64,000 nucleotides of DNA, from NCBI GenBank assembly GCA_021325435.1, contig JAJPHE010000112.1, positions 1 to 64,000 of the forward strand, written 5' to 3'. Shown here one piece after another: positions 16,920 through 26,069 of the stretch. The stretch's first letter is position 1, and every line of letters begins with the position of its first letter. The notes below the pieces were generated by a model, which was not told the origin of the DNA, made no database searches, and worked only from the letters and a program-made list of their open reading frames with translations. The position numbers and the translations under genes are program-made. This stretch comes from Actinomycetota bacterium. Its GTDB lineage: Bacteria > Actinomycetota > Acidimicrobiia > Acidimicrobiales > JAJPHE01.

Positions 16920-18277
16920 CTCCTCCACCAGGCTCTCCCCGGCGGGCGCCGGGCGGCGGGGTCGGCCGGTGTGGCCAGCCTGCCGGCCAGCATGATGCCA
17001 AGCAGGACGGTCGCTCCGAGGGCCAGCGGCACGGCCGAGCCGGAACCGGTGGGGGCCGCCGTCACCGGGGCCCGGTAGGCGGCCGGTTGCGCCGCCGGGC
17101 TGGCGCCCCCTCGTACCTGGCTCTCGGCCGCGGTGGGGGGAACCACCCGGCCTCCGGGCCCGGGCGGGGACGGGTTGGCCTGGGCCGCCGCCGGCGCGCC
17201 CGAACCGAACTCGGTGTTGCATGCCGCCCCCGGCTTGGTGGCGGGGAGGTCGCGCACCTGGGCGTAGGACTGGGCCGGCGGCTGCTTGGGCGGCAGGAAC
17301 AGCCGGGTGCGCAGCCAGTACTGGCTGTGGGCGGGGTCACCGGGCCACAGGCTCTTCGCCGGCCCCTGCGGGGCCACGGCGTCGACCGCCCCGAAGAACC
17401 ACTCGTTGGTGCGCAGGGAGGTGTCGAGGTTGGCCAGGTTGGCCCCCGAGCCGAGGTTGGCGTTCAGGTCGGCGAAGTCGTGGATGAGGCAGGCCAGGTT
17501 CGGCAGCTGGGAGCCGACGAGGCTCTGCAGGTCACCGCCGGCCTCGGCCCCGTTCACCAGGGCGGTGGACATGTCGAAGCGGCGGTCGGCCAGCACCTGG
17601 GTCAACACCGCCGTGTTGGTCAGCGCCTGACGCAGCTCCGGGCCCACCGCCGACACCGAGTCGAGCACCGGCGGCGAGTTGGCCAGCAAGGACTTGAACT
17701 GGTCCTGGTAGCGCAGGAACTCGTCGGCGAACTGGCGGCTGGCATCGGTGATGGTGCGCATGTCCTGCCCGCGGCCATTGAGCGCCACCGCCATCTCGTG
17801 CAGCACGGTGTTGAGGTCGTCCGGGGGCACGGCGTCGAGGAGCCGGGTGGCCACCGCCACCAGCTTGCCGACGCTGGCGGGCACGCCGTTGGGGTCGACC
17901 GGCACCACAGCGCCGTCGCGCAGCGGCGGGGCGGTTCCGCCCCGGGTGGGCTTGAGGTCGACCTGCTGCTCGCCCAGGGCGTTGGCCAGGTCGACCGAGG
18001 CGACCACGTCGGACGGCACGACCACTCCGGGGTCGAACGACATGACGACCCGCACCCCGGTTGGGGCGAACTTCACCGCGCTCACCTGTCCGACGTCGAC
18101 GCCGTTGTAGGTGACGCTGAAGTGCTGGTGCAGCCCCGAGGCGTCGGGGAAGATGGCCGACACCTGGGTCCGTCCCCGGAACGGGTTGCCCAGCAGGTTG
18201 ACCACGCCCAGCACGACCAGGGCGACCGCGGCGGTGAGGAAGGTGATCATGTTGATGATCGTGCGCCGGGTGATCAT
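16916..18277 (-). CDS. mceF: Mce family protein, sixth (MceF position)
   Basis: A 453-residue exported substrate-channel subunit of an Mce lipid importer. The N-terminal anchor ITRRTIINMITFLTAAVALVV is followed by the MlaD/Mce core (QVSAIFPDASGLHQHFSVTYNGVDVGQVSAVKF in two blocks), then the long alpha-helical region. The C-terminal tail is Pro/Ala-rich with a second hydrophobic stretch near the end (VPLALGATVLLGIMLAG). ATG 18277 is chosen since it overlaps the mceE stop (ATGA) and is followed at once by the anchor. Six Mce proteins are thought to form a hetero-hexamer spanning the cell envelope. Confidence 0.85.
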   Translation of the reverse strand: MITRRTIINMITFLTAAVALVVLGVVNLLGNPFRGRTQVSAIFPDASGLHQHFSVTYNGVDVGQVSAVKFAPTGVRVVMSFDPGVVVPSDVVASVDLANALGEQQVDLKPTRGGTAPPLRDGAVVPVDPNGVPASVGKLVAVATRLLDAVPPDDLNTVLHEMAVALNGRGQDMRTITDASRQFADEFLRYQDQFKSLLANSPPVLDSVSAVGPELRQALTNTAVLTQVLADRRFDMSTALVNGAEAGGDLQSLVGSQLPNLACLIHDFADLNANLGSGANLANLDTSLRTNEWFFGAVDAVAPQGPAKSLWPGDPAHSQYWLRTRLFLPPKQPPAQSYAQVRDLPATKPGAACNTEFGSGAPAAAQANPSPPGPGGRVVPPTAAESQVRGGASPAAQPAAYRAPVTAAPTGSGSAVPLALGATVLLGIMLAGRLATPADPAARRPPGRAWWRR

Positions 18278-19305
18278 GGGGTCCCCCCGGGGGGCGGGGT
18301 GCACGCCCCGGCCTGGCTGGTCGGGTCGTCGCCTCCGTTGGGCAACCCGCAGATGACCAGGTCGTCGAGGACCTGGACGAAGCGGTCGAAGGTGGCCTGG
18401 GCCGCAGCCCGGTTGTGACCCTGGAGATATGTGACCAGCAGGGCCAGGTCCTGCTGGCGGGCGGCGACGGCGTTGGTGGCGTCGGCCAACCCCGTCAGCT
18501 GGTCGTTCATCTGGGGCAGGTAGGACTCGAGCAGGCTGCGTCCCTGCAGGGACAGGTTGTTGAGCGATGCGAGCAACTGGTTGAAGCGGTCCGATTGCTG
18601 GGCGAGGATCGTCGTGGTGCGGGCCAGGTTGGAGACGGCCTCGGCGCCGGCCTGGGCGTCGGGCCCCGTGGCCGAGCCCAGCTGGTCGAGCGAGCTGACC
18701 AGGGCCCGGATGGTGTCGGTCTGGCCGGCGTAGCCGGCGGTGATGTCCGAGAAGCTGGCCAGCAGCTGGTGCAGCTGAGCTCCCTCGCCCCCGAAGCCCT
18801 GTCCGCCGGCCTGCACGAGGACCGCCAGCTGGTTGGCGCTGATGGGGCCGAACACCTGGGCCCCGCCCTTCACCAGCTGCTCGAGCTCGGGGACCACCCG
18901 GGTGTGGGCGATGGTGGCCCCGTCGGCGAGGAGGGGGCTGTGGTCGGTGGTGCCGGGGTCGGGCACCAGTTCGATGAACCGCTCGCCGAGAACGGTGGTG
19001 CGGCGCACCTCGGCGGTCACGTTGGCCGGCACCCGGGCCGATGACGAGACGGAGATCTCCACCCGGGCCTGGTTCCCGTCGAGGGTGATGCTCTTCACCG
19101 AGCCGATGTTGATGTCGGCCATCTGCACCGGGGCTCCGACGGCGAGGTCAGAGACGTCGGAGAAGGCGGCCGACGCCGTCACCTGCTGCCCGGCTCCGAC
19201 GCCGCAGCTGCTCAACAATCCGCAGGCAACGGCGATCGCCAATCCGGCCGCCCACCGCCCGAGGCGCGACGCCCGAGGCCGTCCCAGGATGGCGACCCCG
19301 GTCAC
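18274..19305 (-). CDS. mceE: Mce family lipoprotein (MceE position)
   Basis: A 343-residue Mce protein with a lipobox LLSSC (Cys34) after a signal peptide, so it is probably lipid-anchored, as in other actinobacterial MceE proteins. The Mce core includes SAAFSDVSDLAVGAPVQMAD and INIGSVKSI. The helical region follows, and the tail contains two Cys (ICGLPNG and AGACTPPP) that could form a disulfide. GTG 19305 overlaps the mceD stop by four bases. Confidence 0.87.
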   Translation of the reverse strand: MTGVAILGRPRASRLGRWAAGLAIAVACGLLSSCGVGAGQQVTASAAFSDVSDLAVGAPVQMADINIGSVKSITLDGNQARVEISVSSSARVPANVTAEVRRTTVLGERFIELVPDPGTTDHSPLLADGATIAHTRVVPELEQLVKGGAQVFGPISANQLAVLVQAGGQGFGGEGAQLHQLLASFSDITAGYAGQTDTIRALVSSLDQLGSATGPDAQAGAEAVSNLARTTTILAQQSDRFNQLLASLNNLSLQGRSLLESYLPQMNDQLTGLADATNAVAARQQDLALLVTYLQGHNRAAAQATFDRFVQVLDDLVICGLPNGGDDPTSQAGACTPPPGGTP

Positions 19306-20708
19306 AGCATCCCTCCGATGAAGGAGAAGACGTGGTGGCCGGCCGAGGCGAAGGCCCCCACGAACGTGGCGAACACCCCGGGGGAGGCCGACGCCGACGG
19401 CAGGGCCGGCAGCGGGGGGAGGAGGGTGCTCGGGGGCGACGATGGGGTGGACGGCGAGTTCGGCGTGCTAGCCGGCGTGGGCAACGTGCCCTGCGAGAGC
19501 GTGGACTGCTGCTGGGGGGTCAGGCCGGGGATCTTGGCGACCCCTTGGGACAGCGCCTGCTGGGGCGTCAGAGTCGGGCCGCCGGACTGGGCGCCCGACA
19601 CCCCGTTGAGGATGCCGGTGATCTGGCCGAGGATCGGGTCGAAGTAGCCCGAGGCCGGATCCCCGCACTTCTGCAGCGTCTGGATCTCCGCCGGCGGCAG
19701 ACCCTGGCTGTGGTGGGCCAGCACCCGGCGGCAGATGCCGGCCAACCGGTCGCGGACCTCGTCGGCGACGACCATGGAGGGGGTGTTCGGCGGTGACTGG
19801 TTGTTGAGGTTGAGCCAGCGCCGGGTGGGGTCGTAGGCCCGGTTGGCGGCGGCGAACAGCTTGACGGAGGCGGACAGCCCGGTGTCGACCGAGTCGAGGT
19901 TGCGGTCGATGGTCCGGCCGGTGGTGGTGAGGACGTTGAGGTCCTGCTGGATCCCCGACAGGTTCGGCGTCAGCAGGCCCGCCAGCTGCTGGCTGGCGGC
20001 GGCCAGCGAGCTGACGGCGGCGTCGAGCTGCTGGCGGTCGGTGGCGATGACCCCCGAGACGGTGTCGTAGTCGCGGATGAGGGCTTCGATGTCCGAGGTC
20101 CGCGAGTCGAGGGTGCCGGTCAGCTGAGCCAGGGAGCCGTTCAGCTGGCCCAGCTGGTTTCCCTTGTCGGCGAGCAGGCTGATGGTGCCGGCGGCGTGCC
20201 CGATCAGGTCGTTGAGCGCCTGGCCCTGCCCATCGAGGATCTGGGCCAGGTTGGCCACGGCATCGTGGACGTTGGACGGGTTGATCTGCTGCAGGTAGTT
20301 GGTGAACTCGTTGAGGATCGTGTTGGTCTCGACCGGCACCGACGTACGCGACTCGGGGATCACGGCGCCCGGCTGCAGGCGGGGGCCGCCGGTGTAGCCG
20401 GGCTCGAGGTCGACCGACCGCTGGCCGAGCAGCTCCGGCGCCACGACGATGGCCCGCACCGAGGAGGGCACGGGGTGGGCCGACGGGAGGTTCATGGTCA
20501 CCACCACGTGGTCGCCCTCATTGCGCACCGCCGTCACCGATCCCACCGTCAACCCCAGGATCTGCACGTGCGAGCCGGGGAACACTCCCTGCCCGTTGGC
20601 GAACACGGCGGAGAAGGTGTAGCCGGAGCCGCTGCCTGCGCACGACGACAGCAGGCCGCCCGCGGCGGCCAGGGCCGCCACCGCGCCCAGGAGCCGGCGG
20701 GCTCTCAC
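19302..20708 (-). CDS. mceD: Mce family lipoprotein (MceD position)
   Basis: A 468-residue Mce protein, the longest of the six. It has a signal peptide with lipobox LLSSC (Cys23) directly followed by AGSGSGYTFSAVFANGQGV. The Mce core VQILGLTVGSVTAV and the helical needle region come next, then a Ser/Pro/Thr-rich linker (STPNSPSTPSSPPST) and a C-terminal hydrophobic segment. A second lipoprotein within one mce operon is unusual compared with the mycobacterial pattern, in which MceE is the lipoprotein. GTG 20708 overlaps the mceC stop. Confidence 0.87.
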   Translation of the reverse strand: MRARRLLGAVAALAAAGGLLSSCAGSGSGYTFSAVFANGQGVFPGSHVQILGLTVGSVTAVRNEGDHVVVTMNLPSAHPVPSSVRAIVVAPELLGQRSVDLEPGYTGGPRLQPGAVIPESRTSVPVETNTILNEFTNYLQQINPSNVHDAVANLAQILDGQGQALNDLIGHAAGTISLLADKGNQLGQLNGSLAQLTGTLDSRTSDIEALIRDYDTVSGVIATDRQQLDAAVSSLAAASQQLAGLLTPNLSGIQQDLNVLTTTGRTIDRNLDSVDTGLSASVKLFAAANRAYDPTRRWLNLNNQSPPNTPSMVVADEVRDRLAGICRRVLAHHSQGLPPAEIQTLQKCGDPASGYFDPILGQITGILNGVSGAQSGGPTLTPQQALSQGVAKIPGLTPQQQSTLSQGTLPTPASTPNSPSTPSSPPSTLLPPLPALPSASASPGVFATFVGAFASAGHHVFSFIGGML

Positions 20709-21883
20709 CGGCCCCCCACCAGGGGCGAGAGGAGCGAGGGCAGCGCCGCGCCCGACGACGGGCCCGGCGACGAGCTGGGGGCGACGACCGGGCCCACCCG
20801 CTGGTTACACGAGTAAGGGTCGGGGCCGAGGGCGGCGTCGAGAGCCTGATCGAGGTAGCCGCACGAGCCGAGGACCTGATCGCCCCCGCCGACGAGGTTG
20901 GTGTACACGTTGGCCCAGCTGTTCGGGTACTGCTGGGCGCCGGAGTAGCCCACCGACTGGAACCCTTCGACGGCCGAGGCGAGATACGACAACCCCTGGG
21001 CCAGGTCCACCTGGTGGCGGGCGACGAGGTCGAGGTCGGCGTTCAGCGCGGACAGCAGGCTGTCGAGGCGGGCCCGGTTGTCCCCCACCAGGCTGGCGGT
21101 CTGCCCGGCGACCTGGCCCACGTTGGTGATGAGATCCGACAGAGCCGCCCGTCGCTGGGCCAGCCCGGCCAGGACGGTCTCGAGGTTGGTGACGGCGGAC
21201 GCCAGCTGCTGGTCGCGGGAGGCGAGGGCGGTCGCCACCTGGTCGGAGCCGTCGATCAGCTGTCCCACCTGGCTCTTGCGGTCATCGATGGTGGCCGTCA
21301 GCTTGTCGAGCCCCGAGATGAGCTCGCTCACCTGGGTGCGCTTGCCGTTGGTGATGGTGGCCAGCTCACCCAGCAGGTCGCTCAGCTCCTTTCCGTTGCT
21401 CTGGGCGAGGAGCGGGCCGGCGGCGTTCTGCAGCTGCTGGAACTCGGTCGGGACGGTGGTGTCGGAGATCATCGCCCCGGCGGCCAGCTGGTGGCCCCAG
21501 TCGTGGCCGGCGACGAGCTTGACCGCCACCTGGCCGAGCAGCGTCTCCACCTCGATGGTGGCTGAGCTGTCATCGGGGAGATCGGTCGAGCCGTCGATGG
21601 TGATGTGGGCGTAGACGAAGTCACCCTTCTGGTCGAGAGACTTCACCTCACCGACGGGCACCCCGGCGAGGAGCACCTGGTCGCCGGCGCGCAGGCCGGC
21701 GGCGTTGGTGAAACGCAGGACGACCCCCTTGCCCCCGCCGAAGACGTTCTTGTTGAGGAAGAGGGCGGCGGCGACGAAGGTGAAGATGACGGCGAGCGAG
21801 ATGGCCCCGATGACGACCGGGTTGCGCTCGGTGAACGACCGGGTGAACAACCCGACGAGGCCCGACCGGAGCCGGCCCATCAC
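20705..21883 (-). CDS. mceC: Mce family protein (MceC position)
   Basis: A 392-residue Mce protein anchored by one N-terminal helix (VVIGAISLAVIFTFVAAALFL, about residues 23-43). Core motifs are VVLRFTNAAGLRAGDQVLLA and GVPVGEVKSL, followed by the helical region and a Pro/Ser-rich tail. GTG 21883 overlaps the mceB stop by four bases; an ATG directly follows and could serve instead. Confidence 0.87.
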   Translation of the reverse strand: MMGRLRSGLVGLFTRSFTERNPVVIGAISLAVIFTFVAAALFLNKNVFGGGKGVVLRFTNAAGLRAGDQVLLAGVPVGEVKSLDQKGDFVYAHITIDGSTDLPDDSSATIEVETLLGQVAVKLVAGHDWGHQLAAGAMISDTTVPTEFQQLQNAAGPLLAQSNGKELSDLLGELATITNGKRTQVSELISGLDKLTATIDDRKSQVGQLIDGSDQVATALASRDQQLASAVTNLETVLAGLAQRRAALSDLITNVGQVAGQTASLVGDNRARLDSLLSALNADLDLVARHQVDLAQGLSYLASAVEGFQSVGYSGAQQYPNSWANVYTNLVGGGDQVLGSCGYLDQALDAALGPDPYSCNQRVGPVVAPSSSPGPSSGAALPSLLSPLVGGR

Positions 21884-22998
21884 CGGCCTCCCGCAATCTG
21901 CCTAAGGAGGCCGTCGAGGCCGGTCCCCGTCGGCGCCGGGGCCGGGGCCGGAAGGGCGGGGGACGCAGCTGTCGAGGAGGACGTGCCCGGCGACCCGGGC
22001 TTCGGGCCGCCCTCCTGGTAGTTGCAGCTCTGCTGGTTCGCCATGCACTGGTAGACGGTGGCCACGTTGAACCACTGGCCGTACGAGGAGATGAGCCGGT
22101 AGGGCTGCAGGCCCTCGGTCAGGGTGGTGAGGTCGGCGTCGAGGCCCTGGCGGTTCTGGGCCAGGGTGCCGGCGATCGTGTTCAGGCTGGAGATGGCGGT
22201 GTCGAGGTTCGACCGGTTGGTGGAGATCAGCGAGGCGAACTCACCGGAGGCCTTGGAGAAGTTCTCCACCACCGAGTCGAGCACGTCGTTGCGCGACGCC
22301 AGCGACCCCGAGATGGTCGCCAGGTTGCTCACCACCTGCTGCAGGTCGGCTGACCGGCCGCCGAGGGCGCCCATGACGGCCGAGAGGTTGTCGATGACCC
22401 GGCCCACCTGGACGTTGAGGTCCCCGACGGTCTGCGAGACGGTGGCGGCGTTGTCGATCAGCGACGACACCTTGGCCTCGTTGCCCTGCAGGCCCCCGAG
22501 CACCCCGGCGACGAAGGCGTTGGCCTCGGCCGGGTCGATGGAGCGCAGGATGGGTCCCAAGGCGTTGAGGAAGGCGCCGATGTCGGCGTCGGCCTCGTCC
22601 TGGCTGGCTGGGATGGTGGCCCCGGCGGCCAGGTAGGGCCCTCCCGCGGTGGGATACAGGTAGAGGTACTTGAGGCCGAGGACGTTCTGCCACCGGAGAC
22701 CCACCCTGGTGGCCGCCGGCACCTTGACGTCGCGGTTCACCGCGAAGCTCACCAGAGCCAGCCCGTGCCGGGTGGTGATCGACGACACCTGCCCCACCGT
22801 CACTCCGGCGATCTTCACGTCGTCGCCCGGCCGGAGGCCGGTAGCGTCGGTCAGCTCCGCCTGGTAGGCGGTGCGGTGGGTGAGGAAGTGGATGTTGCCG
22901 ATCCGGGCGGCAAGACCGACCAGCAGGAGCAGGCAGACGACGACGTAGGCGGCGAACTTCAGGCCGCTCTTGGGCAGGCGTCGCAGCAGCCGTCTCAT
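21880..22998 (-). CDS. mceB: Mce family protein (MceB position)
   Basis: A 372-residue Mce protein. An N-terminal anchor (FAAYVVVCLLLLVGLAARI) precedes the core with AELTDATGLRPGDDVKIAGV and VGQVSSITT. A long helical region follows, rich in Asn/Asp/Ser, then a Pro/Ala tail ending LLRQIAGGR. Two Cys (YQCMANQQSCNYQ) near residue 330 may pair outside the membrane. ATG 22998 overlaps the mceA stop (ATGA). Confidence 0.87.
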   Translation of the reverse strand: MRRLLRRLPKSGLKFAAYVVVCLLLLVGLAARIGNIHFLTHRTAYQAELTDATGLRPGDDVKIAGVTVGQVSSITTRHGLALVSFAVNRDVKVPAATRVGLRWQNVLGLKYLYLYPTAGGPYLAAGATIPASQDEADADIGAFLNALGPILRSIDPAEANAFVAGVLGGLQGNEAKVSSLIDNAATVSQTVGDLNVQVGRVIDNLSAVMGALGGRSADLQQVVSNLATISGSLASRNDVLDSVVENFSKASGEFASLISTNRSNLDTAISSLNTIAGTLAQNRQGLDADLTTLTEGLQPYRLISSYGQWFNVATVYQCMANQQSCNYQEGGPKPGSPGTSSSTAASPALPAPAPAPTGTGLDGLLRQIAGGR

Positions 22999-24242
22999 GG
23001 CTGCGCCCCGAGGAGAGGGGCGAGCACGTCACCGACCGTCCCCGGCTGGGCCGGCTGGGGGGTGCCGATGATCTGGCCCAGGTGGTTGGCCAGCTGCTGG
23101 GCCGCCTGCTGGGCGGAGGGGACGGCGGGTGCCGGGGCGCCGGCCTGGACCCGATCGAAGGCGGCGATCTGGGCCGAGCAGTTGAAGGGGCTGCCCGGCC
23201 CCGTGAGGGCCTGCTGCAGCGGTTGCAGGTAGGACAGACCGGGCTGGGGCGGCGCGATCAGGCCGCACACCAGGCTGTTGACGTCCGAGAAGAGGACGAA
23301 GGTCTTGAAGTAGGCGAACTTGGTTCCGTTGGGAAGGGTCTCGGGGCTGGCGCCGCTGGCGAACTTGAAGGAGTAGCGGTAGAGCCCGTGGATGAGGTCG
23401 GAGATGTTCTGCTGACGGGCGATCAGGACCCGCACCACGTTGTCGCCGCTGGTCAGGATGGTGGCGATGTTGGGGTGGTAGTACTGCATGAGTCGGCCGA
23501 GCTCGTCAGCTACCGGCGTGAATGAGTCGAGGACCTTCTGGTAGGCCGCCGCCTGGGCGTTGAACGCCGGCAGGGCCAGGTTGTTGTTTCGGGCGATGGC
23601 GTTGAGATCGTTGCCCGTCGGTGCCAGCGCCTGCGAGAAGCCGGTGAAGCTGTCGAGGGCGCGGATCTGGGCCTGGAGCGTGTCGTCGAACAGGTTGGCC
23701 AGCTTGGTGCCTTCGTTGATGCTGGCCGCGATGTTCGGGCCCTGCCCCGCGCTGGCCTGGCTGAGCTCGGAGATGACGGTGGCCAGGTCGTTTCCGTTGA
23801 GCCGGTCCAAGAGCGGATCGGCCGCGGCCAGCAGCTGGGTGATCTCGTCGGAGACGGCGGTCGACCGGATCACCCCCCCGGCGGCCAGGGCGGGCGGGTG
23901 CTCGCCGGTCGGGAAGGACAGGTCGACGACCTCCTCCCCGAAGACGTTCTTCGGTGAGATGGTGGCCCGGGCGTCGGCCGGCACCACGAATCCACTTTGG
24001 ATCTTCATGACCACCAGGGCTTTGCGGTCGGCCAGGCTGATCGAGCTGACCTGACCCACCGTGACGCCCTGGTACTCCACCTGTGAGCCCTTGTGGAGCC
24101 CCTCCCCCGCCCGGGCGAAGCTGCCGCTCAGCTCGTAGCCCCCGGAGTACGCGCCGTACGCCGCCTTCACGACAAGGGTCGCCACCGCCAGCAGCACCAG
24201 GACCATGGCGGCGGCGACGGTGGCCCGGCCGCCCCGGCTCAA
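22995..24242 (-). CDS. mceA: Mce family protein (MceA position)
   Basis: A 415-residue Mce protein, first of the six. The anchor is TVAAAMVLVLLAVATLVV and the core is ELSGSFARAGEGLHKGSQVE with YQGVTVGQVSSISL. The start is taken as TTG 24242 (MSRGGRATVAAAMV) because it overlaps the yrbEB stop by four bases (TTGA), like every other junction in this operon. The next ATG would delete most of the positively charged leader. The longer open frame into yrbEB is shadow. A TTG start is a weak initiation codon and may tune MceA level. Confidence 0.83.
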   Translation of the reverse strand: MSRGGRATVAAAMVLVLLAVATLVVKAAYGAYSGGYELSGSFARAGEGLHKGSQVEYQGVTVGQVSSISLADRKALVVMKIQSGFVVPADARATISPKNVFGEEVVDLSFPTGEHPPALAAGGVIRSTAVSDEITQLLAAADPLLDRLNGNDLATVISELSQASAGQGPNIAASINEGTKLANLFDDTLQAQIRALDSFTGFSQALAPTGNDLNAIARNNNLALPAFNAQAAAYQKVLDSFTPVADELGRLMQYYHPNIATILTSGDNVVRVLIARQQNISDLIHGLYRYSFKFASGASPETLPNGTKFAYFKTFVLFSDVNSLVCGLIAPPQPGLSYLQPLQQALTGPGSPFNCSAQIAAFDRVQAGAPAPAVPSAQQAAQQLANHLGQIIGTPQPAQPGTVGDVLAPLLGAQP

Positions 24243-25081
24243 CCGACGATCCTCGCGGTCGTTCCGCTGCCGAACATGGCGAAGGACATGAGCAGGTTGA
24301 GCAGCACCACCGAGATGATGGAGAAGCGGATGGCACGCCCGGCGGCCACGCCCACCCCCGCCGGCCCCCCGGTGGCGAAGAACCCGTAATAGCAGTGGAT
24401 GAGCGTCACGACCACGGCGAACACCATGGCCTTGATGAAGGAGAAGAAGATGTCGATGGGCGGCAGGAAGAGCTGGAAGTAGTGGTGGTAGGTGCCGCTC
24501 GACAGGTAGAAGAACTTGGTCGAGATGAGGGCGGTGGCCAGGTAGCTCAGGAACAACATGGCCAGATACAGCGGGATCATGGTGAGCAGCGCCGCCCACA
24601 CCCGGGTGGTGACCAGGTAGACGAAGCTGTCGACCCCCATGACCTCGAGGGCGTCGATCTCCTCTGACACCCGCATGGCCCCGAGCTGGGCGGTGAAGCC
24701 GGCGCCCACCTGGGCGGCCAGGGCGACCCCGGCGACCAGCGGGGTGATCTCGCGGGTGTTGGCCAACGAGGAGATGATGCCAGTGAACGCCTCGGCCCCG
24801 ATCTGGGAGAGCCCCTGAAACCCTTCGAGGCCGACCTCGGTGCCGGTGAAGAAGGCGATGCTGCCCCCGACGAAGAACATGCCGGCGCCGACGATCAGGG
24901 CCCCGGGGCCGACGGTGATGTCGGCCATCACCGCCATGATCTCCTTGCGGTAGCGCAGACCCCTCGGAAGGCCGACGAGGATGCGGCCGTAGAAGGCGAG
25001 CTGGTGGTAGATGCCCTCGAGCAGGCCCAACGACGCGACGGCCGGTCGGACGGCCAGCCGCTGAGCCACCGGGACGGCCAC
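24239..25081 (-). CDS. yrbEB: MlaE/YrbE-type ABC permease, second
   Basis: A 280-residue integral membrane permease of the MlaE family, partner of the Mce complex. It has five to six hydrophobic segments and the family's cytoplasmic motif MRVSEEIDALEVMGVDSFVYLVTTR (shown by EEIDALEVMG), which contacts the ATPase. The C-terminus contains GFFATGGPAGVGVAAGRA. The GTG start at 25081 follows the yrbEA stop directly (TGAGTG). Substrates of such systems are hydrophobic, such as fatty acids or sterols. Which one applies here is not determined. Confidence 0.92.
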   Translation of the reverse strand: MAVPVAQRLAVRPAVASLGLLEGIYHQLAFYGRILVGLPRGLRYRKEIMAVMADITVGPGALIVGAGMFFVGGSIAFFTGTEVGLEGFQGLSQIGAEAFTGIISSLANTREITPLVAGVALAAQVGAGFTAQLGAMRVSEEIDALEVMGVDSFVYLVTTRVWAALLTMIPLYLAMLFLSYLATALISTKFFYLSSGTYHHYFQLFLPPIDIFFSFIKAMVFAVVVTLIHCYYGFFATGGPAGVGVAAGRAIRFSIISVVLLNLLMSFAMFGSGTTARIVG

Positions 25082-25873
25082 TCAGATCACCTTCTGGGGG
25101 AAGAAGTTGAAGTAGACGACGGTCAGCACCGAGTTCACCACGAAGGCCAGGACGAAGACGATGACCACGGCCTGGTTGACGGCGTCGCCGACGCCCTTGG
25201 GACCGCCCTTGGCGTAGAGGCCCTTGTAGCAGGCCACCATGCCGGCGATGAAGCCGAAGGCGGCCGACTTGATCAGGGCCATCCAGAGGTCGGGCAGCTG
25301 GCTCAGCTCACCGAACGAGGACAGGAAGCTGCTCGAGGTGACGTGGATGACCCGGGTGCCGAAGAACCAGCCGCCGGCGATTCCGGCCACGCTGACGATG
25401 GGGTCGAGAAGGATGGCGACCAGGGTGGCGGCGAAGATGCGGGGCAGCACCAAGCGCTGGAGCGGGTTGACCGCCATGACCTCCATGGCGGATATCTCGT
25501 CGCGGATGCGCCGGCTGCCGAGGTCAGCGCACATGGCCGACCCCCCGGCCCCGGCGATCAGCAGGGCGGTGGCGACCGGTGCCTCCTCGCGGACCACGGC
25601 GAGGACCATCGACGCGCCCAGCTGTGACTGGGAGCCGATTTGCTGGAGGAGGGAGCCGACCTCGAGGGCGATCACCAGCCCGAAGGGGATCGACACCAGG
25701 ATCAGCGGCACGGTCGTGACCCGGGCCAGGAACCAGCACTGGTCGAGGAACTCGCTGAGCGGAAAGGTGCGGGGCCGGAAGAGCCGGATCGACTCGAGGG
25801 CCAGGGCGAACATGTTGCCCGTCTCGCGCAGGGCCCCGGTCGCCTTGACCCTCGCCGACGTCGCTACCGCCAT
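25082..25873 (-). CDS. yrbEA: MlaE/YrbE-type ABC permease, first
   Basis: A 263-residue MlaE-family permease, first gene of the Mce operon. The motif RIRDEISAMEVMAVNPLQRLV is the ATPase-coupling region, and GLYAKGGPKGVGDAVNQAVV the conserved C-terminal loop. ATG 25873 has GGAAAGG upstream on the minus strand. TACTGT at 25914-25909 could be its -10 box; no convincing -35 is seen. It is divergent from its ABC ATPase across 196 bp, which hold no further feature I can support apart from the 8-bp palindrome GGTATACC at 25999-26006. Confidence 0.92.
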   Translation of the reverse strand: MAVATSARVKATGALRETGNMFALALESIRLFRPRTFPLSEFLDQCWFLARVTTVPLILVSIPFGLVIALEVGSLLQQIGSQSQLGASMVLAVVREEAPVATALLIAGAGGSAMCADLGSRRIRDEISAMEVMAVNPLQRLVLPRIFAATLVAILLDPIVSVAGIAGGWFFGTRVIHVTSSSFLSSFGELSQLPDLWMALIKSAAFGFIAGMVACYKGLYAKGGPKGVGDAVNQAVVIVFVLAFVVNSVLTVVYFNFFPQKVI

Positions 25874-26069
25874 CCTTGCCTTTCCTGGCTCCGTTTGGGT
25901 GGGGGCCGACAGTAATGGGCCGGCCCGAGATCCACCCGGCGGCCTCGGACGGCCCCGGCCCGCCGTGGTCGGGGCACGACCTCGAATCCGGCGGGCCCGG
26001 TATACCCAGGCCGGGTCGGGGGTACTCTCGCCCCCACGGGAATGGCCGCCGCCGGCGGCAGGAGGTCAC

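Noticed and set aside
25239-26069. A long N-terminal extension of the Mce ATPase gene
   Set aside because: It would be antisense to yrbEA; GTG 26070 with GGAGG upstream gives the correct ATPase start.
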